Assembly: GCF_010669125.1 (NCBI RefSeq)
Contig: NZ_CP048630.1
Coordinates: 2,182,001 to 2,246,000 of the forward strand
DNA length: 64,000 bases
DNA from: Ancylobacter pratisalsi
Lineage (GTDB): Bacteria; Pseudomonadota; Alphaproteobacteria; Rhizobiales; Xanthobacteraceae
Direction of reading: 5' to 3'
This document shows, one piece after another, positions 26,576 to 35,435 of the stretch. A program made the translations under genes and the position numbers. Below the pieces are notes generated by a model, which did not search any database, was not told where the DNA came from, and worked only from the letters and a program-made list of their open reading frames with translations. How positions within the stretch are numbered: position 1 is the stretch's first letter; every line of letters begins with the position of its first letter.

Positions 26576-27010
26576 ATGATATCGCCCGTCGACATGCCGG
26601 CGCCCGCGCCGACCTCCCCGCACGAGATCACCGCACCCTCCCGCGCGTCCCATGACACGGGCTCGCCGCTCGACCGCGATGCGGATCGCGACGGCGATCT
26701 GTCCAAGGCCGCCGTCGGTATTTTCGGCATGGCCGGTCTCGCCATCGTGGCGGTTGGCTTGGTCTGGATCATGGCACGGCCCGGGGCGGTGGAAACGGTC
26801 AGTCTGGAGCGGCTGTTCAAGCATGACAGCGCGCCGGTCTCGGCGGATGCGGCGATGCTTCGCTCGGGATTCGACCCCGATGCCGATGCCGACGCCGTTC
26901 CAGGCGGCTTCACCTTCCTTGATGGCGCGACCGGCCAGCGCGAAGTTGTGGGCGTGGCGCCGCGCCCGGAGACGACCGGCCCGGACGAGGCCAGGACCGT
27001 CACCCGCTAG
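26576..27010 (+). CDS. Membrane-anchored protein, possible truncated divergent polysaccharide deacetylase
   Basis: A 144-residue protein: a Pro/Ala/Asp-rich cytoplasmic segment (~1-42), one transmembrane helix (~46-66, VGIFGMAGLAIVAVGLVWI) and an acidic periplasmic tail containing FTFLDGATGQREVVGV. Many Rhizobiales encode a ~350-400-residue divergent polysaccharide deacetylase between ctpA and rppH. As I recall them, those proteins begin with the same layout and a 'IIDG.SGKRQ'-like segment. This frame ends before any catalytic domain, and none is found before rppH. It could be a remnant, a shortened functional anchor, or unrelated. The start at 26576 is chosen from the weak AAGGGCAG site. Confidence 0.6.
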   Translation: MISPVDMPAPAPTSPHEITAPSRASHDTGSPLDRDADRDGDLSKAAVGIFGMAGLAIVAVGLVWIMARPGAVETVSLERLFKHDSAPVSADAAMLRSGFDPDADADAVPGGFTFLDGATGQREVVGVAPRPETTGPDEARTVTR

Positions 27011-27140
27011 CCCTCGCCAGCGTGCGCGTCGTTGCGCGGTAAGCATGTTTCGAGGCCGTTCTACGCGCTGTCACGGGCCTCGCCTATGATGGTGGCGCGG
27101 CGCTCCGGCCGCCTGTCCCTCCTGAAGTCCGGCCATTGCG

Positions 27141-27656
27141 ATGATTGCGTTCGAACAGCTTCCGTATCGCCCCTGCGTGGGTGTCGTGCTCGTCAACCGC
27201 GAGGGGCTGGTGTTCCTTGGCCAGCGCCAGGGCGGCCCGGAGCATGTCGACGCCCATCATTCCTGGCAGATGCCTCAGGGGGGCATTGACGAGGGTGAGA
27301 AGCCCGAGGACGCGGCGCTGCGCGAACTCTATGAGGAGACCAGTGTCACCTCGGTCAGCTTCCTCGGCCAGTCGGCGGAATGGCTCGCCTACGATCTTCC
27401 CGAGCCGATCGCGCGCGAAGCCTGGAAGGGGCGTTATCGCGGCCAGAAGCAGAAGTGGATCGCGCTGCGCTTCACCGGCGAGGACACGGAAATCAATGTC
27501 ACCCGCCCCGGCGGCGGCAAGCACAAGCCGGAATTCATCAACTGGCGCTGGGAGCGCCTCGATCGCACGCCCTCGCTCATCATCCCGTTCAAGCGCCCGG
27601 TCTATGAACAGGTGGCGCGCGAGTTCGAGCCGCTGGTCACGTCTGCAGGACAGTGA
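27141..27656 (+). CDS. rppH: RNA pyrophosphohydrolase (Nudix)
   Basis: A 171-residue Nudix hydrolase that removes pyrophosphate from 5'-triphosphate RNA and so starts mRNA decay. It begins [21 protein letters not shown]. The Nudix box is [20 protein letters not shown] near residues 51-70, and the C-terminal [20 protein letters not shown] segment is typical of RppH rather than of other Nudix enzymes. It follows the ctpA region in the conserved order and precedes the TetR-RND promoter. Confidence 0.95.
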   Translation: MIAFEQLPYRPCVGVVLVNREGLVFLGQRQGGPEHVDAHHSWQMPQGGIDEGEKPEDAALRELYEETSVTSVSFLGQSAEWLAYDLPEPIAREAWKGRYRGQKQKWIALRFTGEDTEINVTRPGGGKHKPEFINWRWERLDRTPSLIIPFKRPVYEQVAREFEPLVTSAGQ

Positions 27657-27686
27657 GGCGGGTTCGTGGGGTGCTCTGCGGCATGC

Positions 27687-27746
27687 GAACGAACGTTCGT
27701 TCTTGACATGTGCCGCTACGTGACGTAGATGCGAACGAACGTTCGC
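27687..27746 (+). promoter_or_regulatory. TetR-RND operon promoter with two operator copies
   Basis: A consensus-like promoter, TTGACA (27703-27708) and TAGATG (27726-27731) with 17-bp spacing, is bracketed by two copies of GCGAACGAACGTTCG (27685-27699 and 27731-27745). The first copy lies within a perfect 16-bp palindrome, GAACGAACGTTCGTTC (27687-27702), just before the -35. The second has a 10-bp palindromic core, CGAACGTTCG (27736-27745), over the start site. Binding there should exclude RNA polymerase. Confidence 0.85.
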
Positions 27747-27782
27747 TCCATTCTTCGGGTTCGCCCGTTTTCCGGGAATGCC

Positions 27783-28484
27783 ATGGCCGCCCTCGAAACG
27801 TTCCCTTCCGCGCATCCGCCGAAGGCGCCCGATTCGGATACCTCCGGGCCGGCGGACATCTCCAAGGCGGGAGCGCATCCGGCCCGGCCCGAACCGCGCC
27901 GGCGTGTGCTCGACGCGGCGATCGCCTGTTTCATCCGCAACGGCTTCCACGGCACCAGCATGCAGGAGATCTGCAAGGCCGCCGAGATGAGCCCGGGTGC
28001 GCTCTATCGCTACTTCCCCTCCAAGGACGCGATGATCATCGCGATCGTGGAAGAGGAGCGCGCGGCGCGGTCCAGCCTGCTGGCCTGCCTTGATAGTGCG
28101 CCGAGTTTCGTCGCGGGCCTCACCGCCATGGGCGAAGCGCTGTTCTCGGGCGCGATGCCGATGGTCTGCGTGGAACTCGCGCCGGAAATTTCGGCCGAGG
28201 CGGCGCGCAATCCGGCGCTGAAGGCGAAGTTCGATGAGGTCGAGGCGGAGATGAACGGTGCCATCCGCGCCGCCCTGGTCGCCGCCCAGGCCCGGGGCGA
28301 AGCCGATCCTTCACTCGATGCCGATGCTGCGCTGTTGATGATCAACGCCATTGGCGACGGCCTTCTCCTGCGCAATCGCCTCAACCCGGACCTGCCCCTT
28401 GCGGCAATGATGCCGGCGATCGGCGCCATGCTGGCGCGCATGTTCGCGCCGGTTCCCTCTTCTTCCCCGGACCTGACCAAATGA
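27783..28484 (+). CDS. TetR/AcrR-family repressor of the RND efflux operon
   Basis: A 233-residue regulator. After a ~38-residue Pro/Ala-rich leader comes the TetR HTH (RVLDAAIACFIRNGFHGTSM, EICKAAEMSPGALYRYFPSKDAM), then an all-helical ligand domain. ATG 27783 is the likely start; ATG 27729 overlaps the -10 region and cannot be used from that promoter. It overlaps the adaptor gene by 4 bp (ATGA), so repressor and pump are one operon with autoregulation through the paired operators upstream. The inducing compound is unknown. Confidence 0.9.
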   Translation: MAALETFPSAHPPKAPDSDTSGPADISKAGAHPARPEPRRRVLDAAIACFIRNGFHGTSMQEICKAAEMSPGALYRYFPSKDAMIIAIVEEERAARSSLLACLDSAPSFVAGLTAMGEALFSGAMPMVCVELAPEISAEAARNPALKAKFDEVEAEMNGAIRAALVAAQARGEADPSLDADAALLMINAIGDGLLLRNRLNPDLPLAAMMPAIGAMLARMFAPVPSSSPDLTK

Positions 28485-29740
28485 GCGTGAAGCTTCCCTC
28501 GATCCGCGGGCGCATCGCGCTCGCCCTCACCATGACCGCGCTGGTCGTGGGCGTGGCGGGCTATGCCTTCCGCGACCGCATTGCCGAGGGGCTGAGCTTT
28601 GGCGAGCCGGCACAGGCCAAGCTCGCCGATCCGCTGCCGGAGGAGGTGCAGGGCATCACCGTGTCGGTCATCCCGGCGACGCCACGCACCGTTATCGACA
28701 CGCTACCGGTCACCGGCACGCTGGTGGCGCGCGAGGAGATCATGGTCGGGCCGGAAATCGACGGCAACCGCATCACCGAGATTCTGGTGGAAGAGGGCGA
28801 CCGGGTCGAAAAGGGCCAGGTGCTGGCGCGTCTCTCGCGCGACACGCTGACCACGCTGTTGGCGCAGAACACGGCCAATGCCGCGCGCGCCAAGGCGAGC
28901 ATCGCCCAGCAGCAGGCGCAGCTCACCCAGGCCCGTGCCCAGAACACCGAGGCCGAGGCGTCGGTGGAGCGTGCCCGGACCCTCATCAAGACCGGCGCCA
29001 CCTCGCAGGAGGTGCTGGACCAGCGCGAGCGCGCGGTGAAGGTTTCGGCGGCGCAGATCGTTGCCGCCGAGGAGTCGGTGACGGCTGCCGAAGCCGAACT
29101 GGCGCAGATCAAGGCCAATCGCGACGAACTTGAGGTGCGCCTCGCCCGCACCGAGATCAGGGCGCCGGAGGCCGGCATCGTGTCCTCGCGGGCCGCCCGC
29201 ATCGGTGCCATCGTGCTGTCGGCCAATAGCGAGCCGCTGTTCCGCATCGTGAAGGACGGCGCCATCGATCTCGATGCCGAAGTGCCCGAATCCTCGTTGC
29301 CGCGCCTGCGTGTGGGCATGCCGGTCGCGGTCACCCCGGCGGGGTTTGACGCGCCGGTGGCCGGCAGCGTGCGTCTGGTCGGGGCGAGGGTGGATCCCGC
29401 GACCCGCCTTGCCCGTGTCGCTGTGGCGCTGCCGGACGATCCCCGGCTGCGCCCGGGCGCCTATGGGCGCGGTGTCATCGAGGTGGCCCGCCATGACGGG
29501 CTCGCCCTTCCCCAGTCCGCCGTCCAGTTCGATGCCGATGGCACCTATGTGCTGGTGGTGAAGGACGACACCGTGCACCAGCGCGCCGTGGTTACCGGGC
29601 TGCGGGGCGAGGGCTTCATCGAGATCGCCAAGGGACTGGCCGAAGGCGAGGAAGTCGTTGCCCGCGCCGGTGGCTTCCTGCGTGACGGCGACCGGGTGAC
29701 ACCGGTGCCGCTCGTCGAACGGCAGGGGAGTGGCGCCTGA
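28481..29740 (+). CDS. RND efflux periplasmic adaptor (membrane fusion protein)
   Basis: A 419-residue HlyD/AcrA-type adaptor. It has an N-terminal anchor (~10-28, IALALTMTALVVGVAGYAF), a lipoyl half-motif VGPEIDGNRITEILVEEGDRVEKGQ, an alpha-hairpin coiled coil (~120-215), the second lipoyl half APEAGIVSSRAARIGAIV, and beta-barrel and membrane-proximal domains. It links the inner-membrane pump to an outer-membrane channel. It sits between tetR (4-bp overlap) and the permease (1-bp overlap). No outer-membrane factor gene is in the operon, so a shared TolC-like channel is likely. Confidence 0.93.
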   Translation: MSVKLPSIRGRIALALTMTALVVGVAGYAFRDRIAEGLSFGEPAQAKLADPLPEEVQGITVSVIPATPRTVIDTLPVTGTLVAREEIMVGPEIDGNRITEILVEEGDRVEKGQVLARLSRDTLTTLLAQNTANAARAKASIAQQQAQLTQARAQNTEAEASVERARTLIKTGATSQEVLDQRERAVKVSAAQIVAAEESVTAAEAELAQIKANRDELEVRLARTEIRAPEAGIVSSRAARIGAIVLSANSEPLFRIVKDGAIDLDAEVPESSLPRLRVGMPVAVTPAGFDAPVAGSVRLVGARVDPATRLARVAVALPDDPRLRPGAYGRGVIEVARHDGLALPQSAVQFDADGTYVLVVKDDTVHQRAVVTGLRGEGFIEIAKGLAEGEEVVARAGGFLRDGDRVTPVPLVERQGSGA

Positions 29741-32700
29741 TGGCACTCAACATCTCCGCCTGGGCGATCCGCAAGCCGGTGCCCTCCATAGTGCTGTTCG
29801 TGGTCCTGACCGCGATCGGCCTCTACACCTTCGATCGGCTGCCGATTACCCGCATGCCGAACATCGATGTGCCCATCGTCTCGGTGGTCGTCACCCAGCC
29901 GGGCGCGGCGCCGAGCGAACTGGAGTCGCAGGTCACCAAGCGCGTGGAGACCGCGATCGCCGGCGTGCAGGGGGTGAAGCACATCTCCTCCTCGATTTCC
30001 GAGGGGTCCTCCGTCACCACGGTCGAATTCCAGCTAGAGACCCTTGTCGATCGTGCGGTCAACGATGTCCGCGATGCCGTGACCGGCATCCGTTCGGAAC
30101 TGCCGCAGGGCATCGAGGAGCCGCTGATCAAGCGCGTCGACATCGAGGGCATGGCGATCGTCACCTATGCCGCCTCGGCCCCGGCGATGACGCCGGACGA
30201 ACTCTCCTGGTTCGTCGACGACACGGTGATCCGGGCGCTGCAGGGCGTGCGCGGCGTTGCCCAGGTCAAGCGCGAGGGCGGCGTCGACCGCGAGATCCGC
30301 ATTTCGCTGGATCCCGACAAGCTCGCCGCGCTGGGCGTGACGGCGGCGGATGTAAATCGCGAGCTCGCCGCCACCAATGTGGATCTCGCCGGCGGGCGTG
30401 GCGAAATCGGCACGCAGGAACAGTCCGTGCGCACGCTTGGCGGCGCGCTGAGCGTGGCCGATCTGGCCGAAACCCGGATCGCCCTGCCGGCCAGCAGCAG
30501 CGGCGGCTCGCGCCAGGTGCGCCTGGCCGATCTCGGCACGGTCACCGACGGCGCGGCCGAGCCGCGCATTTTCGCACGGCTCGACGGCAAGCCCGTGGTC
30601 GCCTTCGGCATCTACCGCGCCAAGGGATTTTCCGACGTGGTGGTGGCCGAGCGGGTCGACGAGGCGCTGCGCACGCTCGAAGCCGCGCATCCGGACGTGC
30701 GGATCTCGCTCATCGATTCGACGGTGAAGTACACCAAGGCCGATTACGAATCGGCCATGCAGACGCTGATCGAAGGCGCGGTGCTGGCGGTCATCGTCGT
30801 CATGCTGTTCCTGCGTGACTGGCGCGCGACGCTGGTTTCCGCGATGGCGATCCCGCTTTCGATCCTGCCGACCTTCTGGGTCATGGACCTGCTCGGCTTT
30901 TCGCTGAACGGCGTGAGCCTGCTCGCCGTGACGCTGGTGACCGGCATCCTCGTCGATGACGCCATCGTCGAGATCGAGAACATCGTGCGGCACATGCGGA
31001 TGGGCAAATCCGCCTATCGCGCGGCGATCGACGCCGCGGACGAGATCGGCCTGGCCGTGGTCGCGACCACGCTGACCATCGTCGCGGTCTTCATGCCCGT
31101 CAGCTTCATGGGCGGCATTGCCGGGCAGTATTTCCGCCAGTTCGGCATTACCGTCGCGGTGGCGGTGCTGTTCTCGCTGCTGGTGGCGCGCCTGCTCACG
31201 CCGATGCTCGCGGCCTATTTCATGCGCGCGCATGGCCATGAGGCCAAGCCTGACGGCGTGATCATGCGCTTTTATGTGCGGCTGCTGCGGGCCTCGGTGC
31301 GCCATCGCTTCATCACCGTCGCCGTTGGCATCGCGATCTTCATCGGTTCGATGTGGCTTTCCACCCTGCTGCCGTCCGGCTTCATTCCCAATTCCGATGT
31401 CTCGCGCTCGGTGCTGTCGGTCGAGCTGCCGCCGGGGGCGACGCTGGCGAGCACCCAGCGTGTGGTTGACCAGATCTCGACCACGCTGAAGGCGCAGCCG
31501 GAAGTGGCCAGCGTGTTCGCCACCGCGGGCAGCGATTCGGGCAATGGCGGCGACAGCGCGGGCGAGGTGCGCAAGGCAACGATCATCGTCAATCTGGTGC
31601 CGCGCGCCGACCGCAGGGAGACGCAGAAGCAGTTCGAGGGCCGGATGCGGGCCGACATTGCCCGGATTCCCGACCTTCGCTTCAATTTCGGCGCTTCCGG
31701 CGGCGCTGGTCCCGGCCAGCGCGAATTCACGCTGATCATGTCCGGCTCGGACGGCGCGGCGGTAAGCCGGGCCGCGCTGGAGCTGGAGCGGGAGATCCGC
31801 GCCAAGGTGAAGGGGCTGAACAACGTCGTCACCTCCGCGGCGCTGGAGCGGCCGGAGATCCGCGTTGTGCCCAAGCTGGCGGAAGCGGCCGAACTCGGCG
31901 TTTCCGTGGCCGACATCGCCCAGACCGTGCGCATCGCCACCATCGGCGACGTGTCGCAGAACCTCGCCAAATTCTCCGCCGGCGACCGGCAGGTGCCGAT
32001 CCGCGTGCAGCTCGACGAGGCGGCGCGTGCGCGGCTGGCGACCTTCGAGACCCTGAAGGTGCGTACCGCCTCGGGCGCCTCGGTGCCGCTTTCCGCGGTC
32101 GCCCGGCTGAACTTCGGCACCGGGCCGTCGAGCCTCGACCGCTACGACCGCGCGCGCCGCGTCGCCATCGAGGCGGATCTGACGGGCAACACCCAGCTCG
32201 GTGAGGCGCTGGCCGAGGTCTATGCCCTTCCGGCCGCGAAGGACCTTCCGCCCGGCATCAGCCTGACCGAGTCCGGTGACGCCGAAATCATGGCCGAGGT
32301 GTTCGGCGGCTTTGCCACCGCCATGGGCGCGGGCGTGATGATGGTGCTGGCGGTGCTGGTGCTGCTATTCGCCAATGTCCTGCAGCCCATCACCATCCTG
32401 ATCGCGCTCCCGCTCTCGGTGGGCGGCGCCTTCATCGCGCTGCTGCTGACCAACAACGCGATGACGCTGCCCGTGGTGATCGGCTTCCTGATGCTGATGG
32501 GCATTGTGACCAAGAACGCGATCCTGCTGGTCGATTTCGCCATCGAGGCGGTGCATGCCGGGACCGAGCGCACCACGGCGCTGATCGAGGCCGGCCGCAA
32601 GCGCGCGCAGCCGATCGTGATGACCACCATCGCCATGGCCGCCGGCATGATGCCCTCGGCCCTCGGGCTCGGCGAGGGGGCCGACTTCCGCTCGCCCATG

Positions 32701-32931
32701 GCGATCGCGGTGATCGGCGGACTCCTCGCCTCCACCGTGCTGTCTCTGGTGTTCGTGCCGGCAGTGTTCACGCTTATGGATGATCTCGGCCGGCAGTTCG
32801 GGCGCATCTTCGGCCGCTTCGTCGGCGAGCGCGACGAGCCGCCCGAGCATGGCGGGGCGGTGCTGCCTACCGTTCATGCCATGCCGCGCCCGGTGGAGAG
32901 CGTGCCTCCTCCGTCCATCGCTGCGGAGTAG
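29740..32931 (+). CDS. RND efflux permease (AcrB/MexB/MdtC type)
   Basis: A 1063-residue proton-driven inner-membrane exporter of the HAE1 group. It has TM1, then porter domains, and the TM4 proton-relay Asp-Asp pair in VTGILVDDAIVEIENIVRHM. Conserved segments include GGIAGQYFRQFGITVAVAVLFSLL and the second-half MGIVTKNAILLVDFA and AMAAGMMPSALGLGEGADFRSPMA. It probably exports hydrophobic drugs or metabolites. It is translationally coupled to the adaptor (TGATG). Its C-terminus has a ~40-residue Pro/Glu-rich tail. The substrate is not predictable. Confidence 0.95.
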   Translation: MALNISAWAIRKPVPSIVLFVVLTAIGLYTFDRLPITRMPNIDVPIVSVVVTQPGAAPSELESQVTKRVETAIAGVQGVKHISSSISEGSSVTTVEFQLETLVDRAVNDVRDAVTGIRSELPQGIEEPLIKRVDIEGMAIVTYAASAPAMTPDELSWFVDDTVIRALQGVRGVAQVKREGGVDREIRISLDPDKLAALGVTAADVNRELAATNVDLAGGRGEIGTQEQSVRTLGGALSVADLAETRIALPASSSGGSRQVRLADLGTVTDGAAEPRIFARLDGKPVVAFGIYRAKGFSDVVVAERVDEALRTLEAAHPDVRISLIDSTVKYTKADYESAMQTLIEGAVLAVIVVMLFLRDWRATLVSAMAIPLSILPTFWVMDLLGFSLNGVSLLAVTLVTGILVDDAIVEIENIVRHMRMGKSAYRAAIDAADEIGLAVVATTLTIVAVFMPVSFMGGIAGQYFRQFGITVAVAVLFSLLVARLLTPMLAAYFMRAHGHEAKPDGVIMRFYVRLLRASVRHRFITVAVGIAIFIGSMWLSTLLPSGFIPNSDVSRSVLSVELPPGATLASTQRVVDQISTTLKAQPEVASVFATAGSDSGNGGDSAGEVRKATIIVNLVPRADRRETQKQFEGRMRADIARIPDLRFNFGASGGAGPGQREFTLIMSGSDGAAVSRAALELEREIRAKVKGLNNVVTSAALERPEIRVVPKLAEAAELGVSVADIAQTVRIATIGDVSQNLAKFSAGDRQVPIRVQLDEAARARLATFETLKVRTASGASVPLSAVARLNFGTGPSSLDRYDRARRVAIEADLTGNTQLGEALAEVYALPAAKDLPPGISLTESGDAEIMAEVFGGFATAMGAGVMMVLAVLVLLFANVLQPITILIALPLSVGGAFIALLLTNNAMTLPVVIGFLMLMGIVTKNAILLVDFAIEAVHAGTERTTALIEAGRKRAQPIVMTTIAMAAGMMPSALGLGEGADFRSPMAIAVIGGLLASTVLSLVFVPAVFTLMDDLGRQFGRIFGRFVGERDEPPEHGGAVLPTVHAMPRPVESVPPPSIAAE

Positions 32932-32973
32932 CGGTACAAGCTCTCGCGGGGCAGACGGTGGTGGCGCGCGCGC

Positions 32974-33645
32974 CTACTGCAGCGAGCCCTCACCCTCGGC
33001 ACCGCCGGTGCGTGCCATCGCCATCTCCGTGACGGCGACCAGCATGTCGGCCCGCGCGGCAAGGCTCGCGGCCTCCAGCAGGGCCTGCTTTTCGCGCGCG
33101 CCAAACGGCGACATCATCGCCAGCGCATTCACCAGCGCCTCATTCGGTGCCTCGGTGATGCTGGACCAGTCGGCCTCAAGCTTGTTGGCGTCGAGATAGG
33201 CCGCCAGCGTGCGCAGCAAGGTCGCGCGATCGACCTCCTCGGCGCCGTAGCCCGGCGTGAAGTCACCCTCGAAGGCGGTGTAGTCGACCTCGCCCTGCCG
33301 GAACGGCGTGTCCGCCTCGACCTCGGCCACCACCCTGAACCGGGTGATACCGGTAAGGGTGACGAGGTAGCGCCCGTCGCCGCTTTCGGCGAATTCAGTG
33401 ATACGCCCGACGCATCCCACGTTCTGCAGCGCCGGATTGGCGGTCGTCACCAGCGCCGGGATCGGCTGGATCAGGCCGATGACGCGCTCGCCCGCCAGCG
33501 CCGCGTCGACCATGGCCAGGTAGCGCGGTTCGAAGATGTTCAGCGGCATCTGGCAGCGCGGCAGCAGCAGCGCGCCTTCGAGCGGAAACAGCGGAATTGC
33601 GCGGGGCAGTTCCGTGGGCCCGCCATAGGGGCGATTGATCGCCAT
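32974..33645 (-). CDS. LON peptidase substrate-binding-domain protein
   Basis: A 223-residue stand-alone LON N-terminal domain, beginning AIPLFPLEGALLLPRCQMPLNIFEPRYLAMVDAAL within residues ~14-48, followed by CVGRITEFAESGDGRYLVTLTGITRFRV. It has neither the ATPase nor the protease part of Lon; such proteins are widespread in alphaproteobacteria and of unclear role. The start at 33645 follows GGAGGGC. It is 64 bp downstream of the CnoX-like gene and probably cotranscribed with it. Confidence 0.92.
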   Translation of the reverse strand: MAINRPYGGPTELPRAIPLFPLEGALLLPRCQMPLNIFEPRYLAMVDAALAGERVIGLIQPIPALVTTANPALQNVGCVGRITEFAESGDGRYLVTLTGITRFRVVAEVEADTPFRQGEVDYTAFEGDFTPGYGAEEVDRATLLRTLAAYLDANKLEADWSSITEAPNEALVNALAMMSPFGAREKQALLEAASLAARADMLVAVTEMAMARTGGAEGEGSLQ

Positions 33646-33709
33646 GGGATGCCCTCCGGTCAGAAATGCGGTTAGCCAGAATACGCCGGTTGTTGGTCCG
33701 GCGCCCGGG

Positions 33710-34639
33710 TCACGCGAAGAGAATGGATGACAGGCGTCGGCGCCCGGCGACACTGTGCTCGTCGGTCGGGCCCCAGGCCTCGAAGAACTGGACCAGCTGC
33801 TTGCGCGCGCCATCGTCGTTCCAGGCGCGATCCTTGCGCACGATGGCCAGCAGTTCGTCGACGGCCTCCTCGCGCTTGCCATGGGCATTCAGTGCCAAGG
33901 CGAGATCGAAGCGGGCCTGATGGTCGAGAGGGTTGGCGGCCACCTTGGCCTCCAGTTCGCGTACATCGCCGAGCGCGGCCGCGGCCTCTTCCAGTTCGAT
34001 CGCGGCGCGCACGGCCGTGATCGTGCTGTCGCCTGCCGATTCCGGCGGCACCAGCGCCAGCGTCGCCTTCGCCTGCTCGGTGCTGCCGGCGGCGAGCTGG
34101 GTGCGGGCAAGGCCGGCAATGGCCTTGAGATTGGCGGGCTCCTCGGCGAGCACCGCGGTGAAGATCTCCACCGCCCCCATCAGGTCGCCCTCGGCAAGCG
34201 CCGCCTCGCCGCTGGCGATCACTTCGGCGATGTCGCCCTCGCCGCCATCGGCCCCGGCGGTCAGGCGGTCGACCAGCGCCTTGATCTGCGTCTCGGGCTG
34301 CGCGCCCATGAAACCGTCGACCGGCTGGCCGTTCACGAAAGCATAGACGGTCGGCAGCGACTGGATGCCGAGCTGCTGGGCAACGGAGGGGTGCTCGTCC
34401 GTGTTCATCTTGGCAAGGCGCACCTTGCCCTTCGCCTCGCGCACCACCTTCTCGATGAGCGGGGTGAGCTGGCGGCAGGGACCGCACCACGGCGCCCAGA
34501 AGTCGACCAGTACCGGGCGGCGTTTCGATTCCTCGACGACGTCGGCCATGAAGCTCCGGGTGGTGACGTCGATCACGACATCATCACCGGCCTTGGCGGC
34601 GCCGTCCTGGGCGGGATTGGCGGGCTGGTTCAGCAACAT
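33710..34639 (-). CDS. cnoX: CnoX/YbbN-type thioredoxin-TPR co-chaperone
   Basis: A 309-residue protein. The N-terminal thioredoxin domain (~20-130) carries a full active site C52-G-P-C55 in WAPWCGPCRQLTPLIEKVV, and a C-terminal TPR-like region (~150-300) follows. YbbN/CnoX protects unfolded clients from oxidation and aggregation and hands them to GroEL. E. coli CnoX lacks one of the two cysteines, whereas this protein keeps both and should also be redox-active. GAGGA lies 7 nt before the ATG. It lies between the YbaK-type gene and the LON-domain gene, all in one direction. Confidence 0.9.
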   Translation of the reverse strand: MLLNQPANPAQDGAAKAGDDVVIDVTTRSFMADVVEESKRRPVLVDFWAPWCGPCRQLTPLIEKVVREAKGKVRLAKMNTDEHPSVAQQLGIQSLPTVYAFVNGQPVDGFMGAQPETQIKALVDRLTAGADGGEGDIAEVIASGEAALAEGDLMGAVEIFTAVLAEEPANLKAIAGLARTQLAAGSTEQAKATLALVPPESAGDSTITAVRAAIELEEAAAALGDVRELEAKVAANPLDHQARFDLALALNAHGKREEAVDELLAIVRKDRAWNDDGARKQLVQFFEAWGPTDEHSVAGRRRLSSILFA

Positions 34640-34715
34640 GGGTGTCCTCGCAATGCTCGCGCGCTGTCGCGCCTAAAATGGTCCCTCGCGGCACGAATGC
34701 AACCGCGAAGGCTTG

Positions 34716-35237
34716 TCAGTCCTGCGGGCCCGCTTCTTCGCGTCGCGGCACTTCGAGGATGACCGGCTCATGGCCGGTGGCGCGCAGGAAGCGCACCAGA
34801 TCGTCCCGCGCGATCGCGGTGGTCGCGGTATTGACGAGGGGATGACAGTTGATCACCTCGTGTTGCAGCAGCACCGCGTCCAGCACCACCGTCACTCGCC
34901 CGTCGGCGTCGTTCACCGGCCCGAAGGCGGTCACGGCGCCGGGTTTCACGCCGAGCACCTCCTCCAGCAGCTCGGCGCTGCCAAAGGACAGGCGGCTCGC
35001 CGCGCCGAGCGGGCCGTGGAGGCTCTTCAGGTCCACCCGTGCATCTTCCTCCACGACGACGAGAAAGAGGTTTCCCTTCTTGTCCTTCAGGAAGAGGTTC
35101 TTGGTGTGGCCACCCTCGATGTCGCCGCGCAAAGCCTGCGAATCCTCCACCGTGAACAGCGGCGGATGCTCGATGGTGCGGGTCTCGATACCGAGTTCGG
35201 CGAGGCGGGCGAACAGGTCGTCGGGCGAAAGCGGCAT
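34716..35237 (-). CDS. Prolyl-tRNA editing-domain protein (YbaK/ProXp type)
   Basis: A 173-residue stand-alone editing domain of the INS/YbaK superfamily, which deacylates mischarged tRNAs (for example Ala-tRNA-Pro). The motifs are GGHTKNLFLKDKKGNLFLVVV, the Lys-bearing strand LKSLHGPLGAASRLSF, GVKPGAVTAFGPVND and the C-terminal INCHPLVNTATTAI. These suit the ProXp-ala (PrdX) subfamily. The start at 35237 follows AAGGAA at 8-nt spacing; the open frame continues far upstream but only as GC-rich shadow. It is the first gene of a minus-strand trio with cnoX and the LON-domain gene. Confidence 0.9.
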   Translation of the reverse strand: MPLSPDDLFARLAELGIETRTIEHPPLFTVEDSQALRGDIEGGHTKNLFLKDKKGNLFLVVVEEDARVDLKSLHGPLGAASRLSFGSAELLEEVLGVKPGAVTAFGPVNDADGRVTVVLDAVLLQHEVINCHPLVNTATTAIARDDLVRFLRATGHEPVILEVPRREEAGPQD

Positions 35238-35435
35238 GGCGGTTTCCTTCTGCGCGCCTTCTAATGCCGGTGCCGGCCCGCAGGCAAGGACGTACCGGGC
35301 CCGCAAGGCCACCTGAGAGCGGCGCGCCGCGCGGGGCGGGCGTGTGCCGCGCGCATGCTCTCGCCCCCATGCGGTGGTTGACAGCGGGCCGGCGGCACTC
35401 CCACATCTGGGAAACAGTTTCAGGATCGAGACATC

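Noticed and set aside
27729..27782. Upstream ATG at 27729 as the tetR start
   Set aside because: It overlaps the -10 element (27726-27731), so it would not be transcribed from that promoter; the ATG at 27783 is preferred.
30034..31305. Minus-strand frame of 423 codons within the RND permease gene
   Set aside because: Antisense shadow of a strongly conserved permease; low-complexity His/Arg/Asp composition.
35319..35330. Palindrome GCGGCGCGCCGC upstream of the puuD-like gene
   Set aside because: Expected often by chance at this GC content; no second copy or promoter context.
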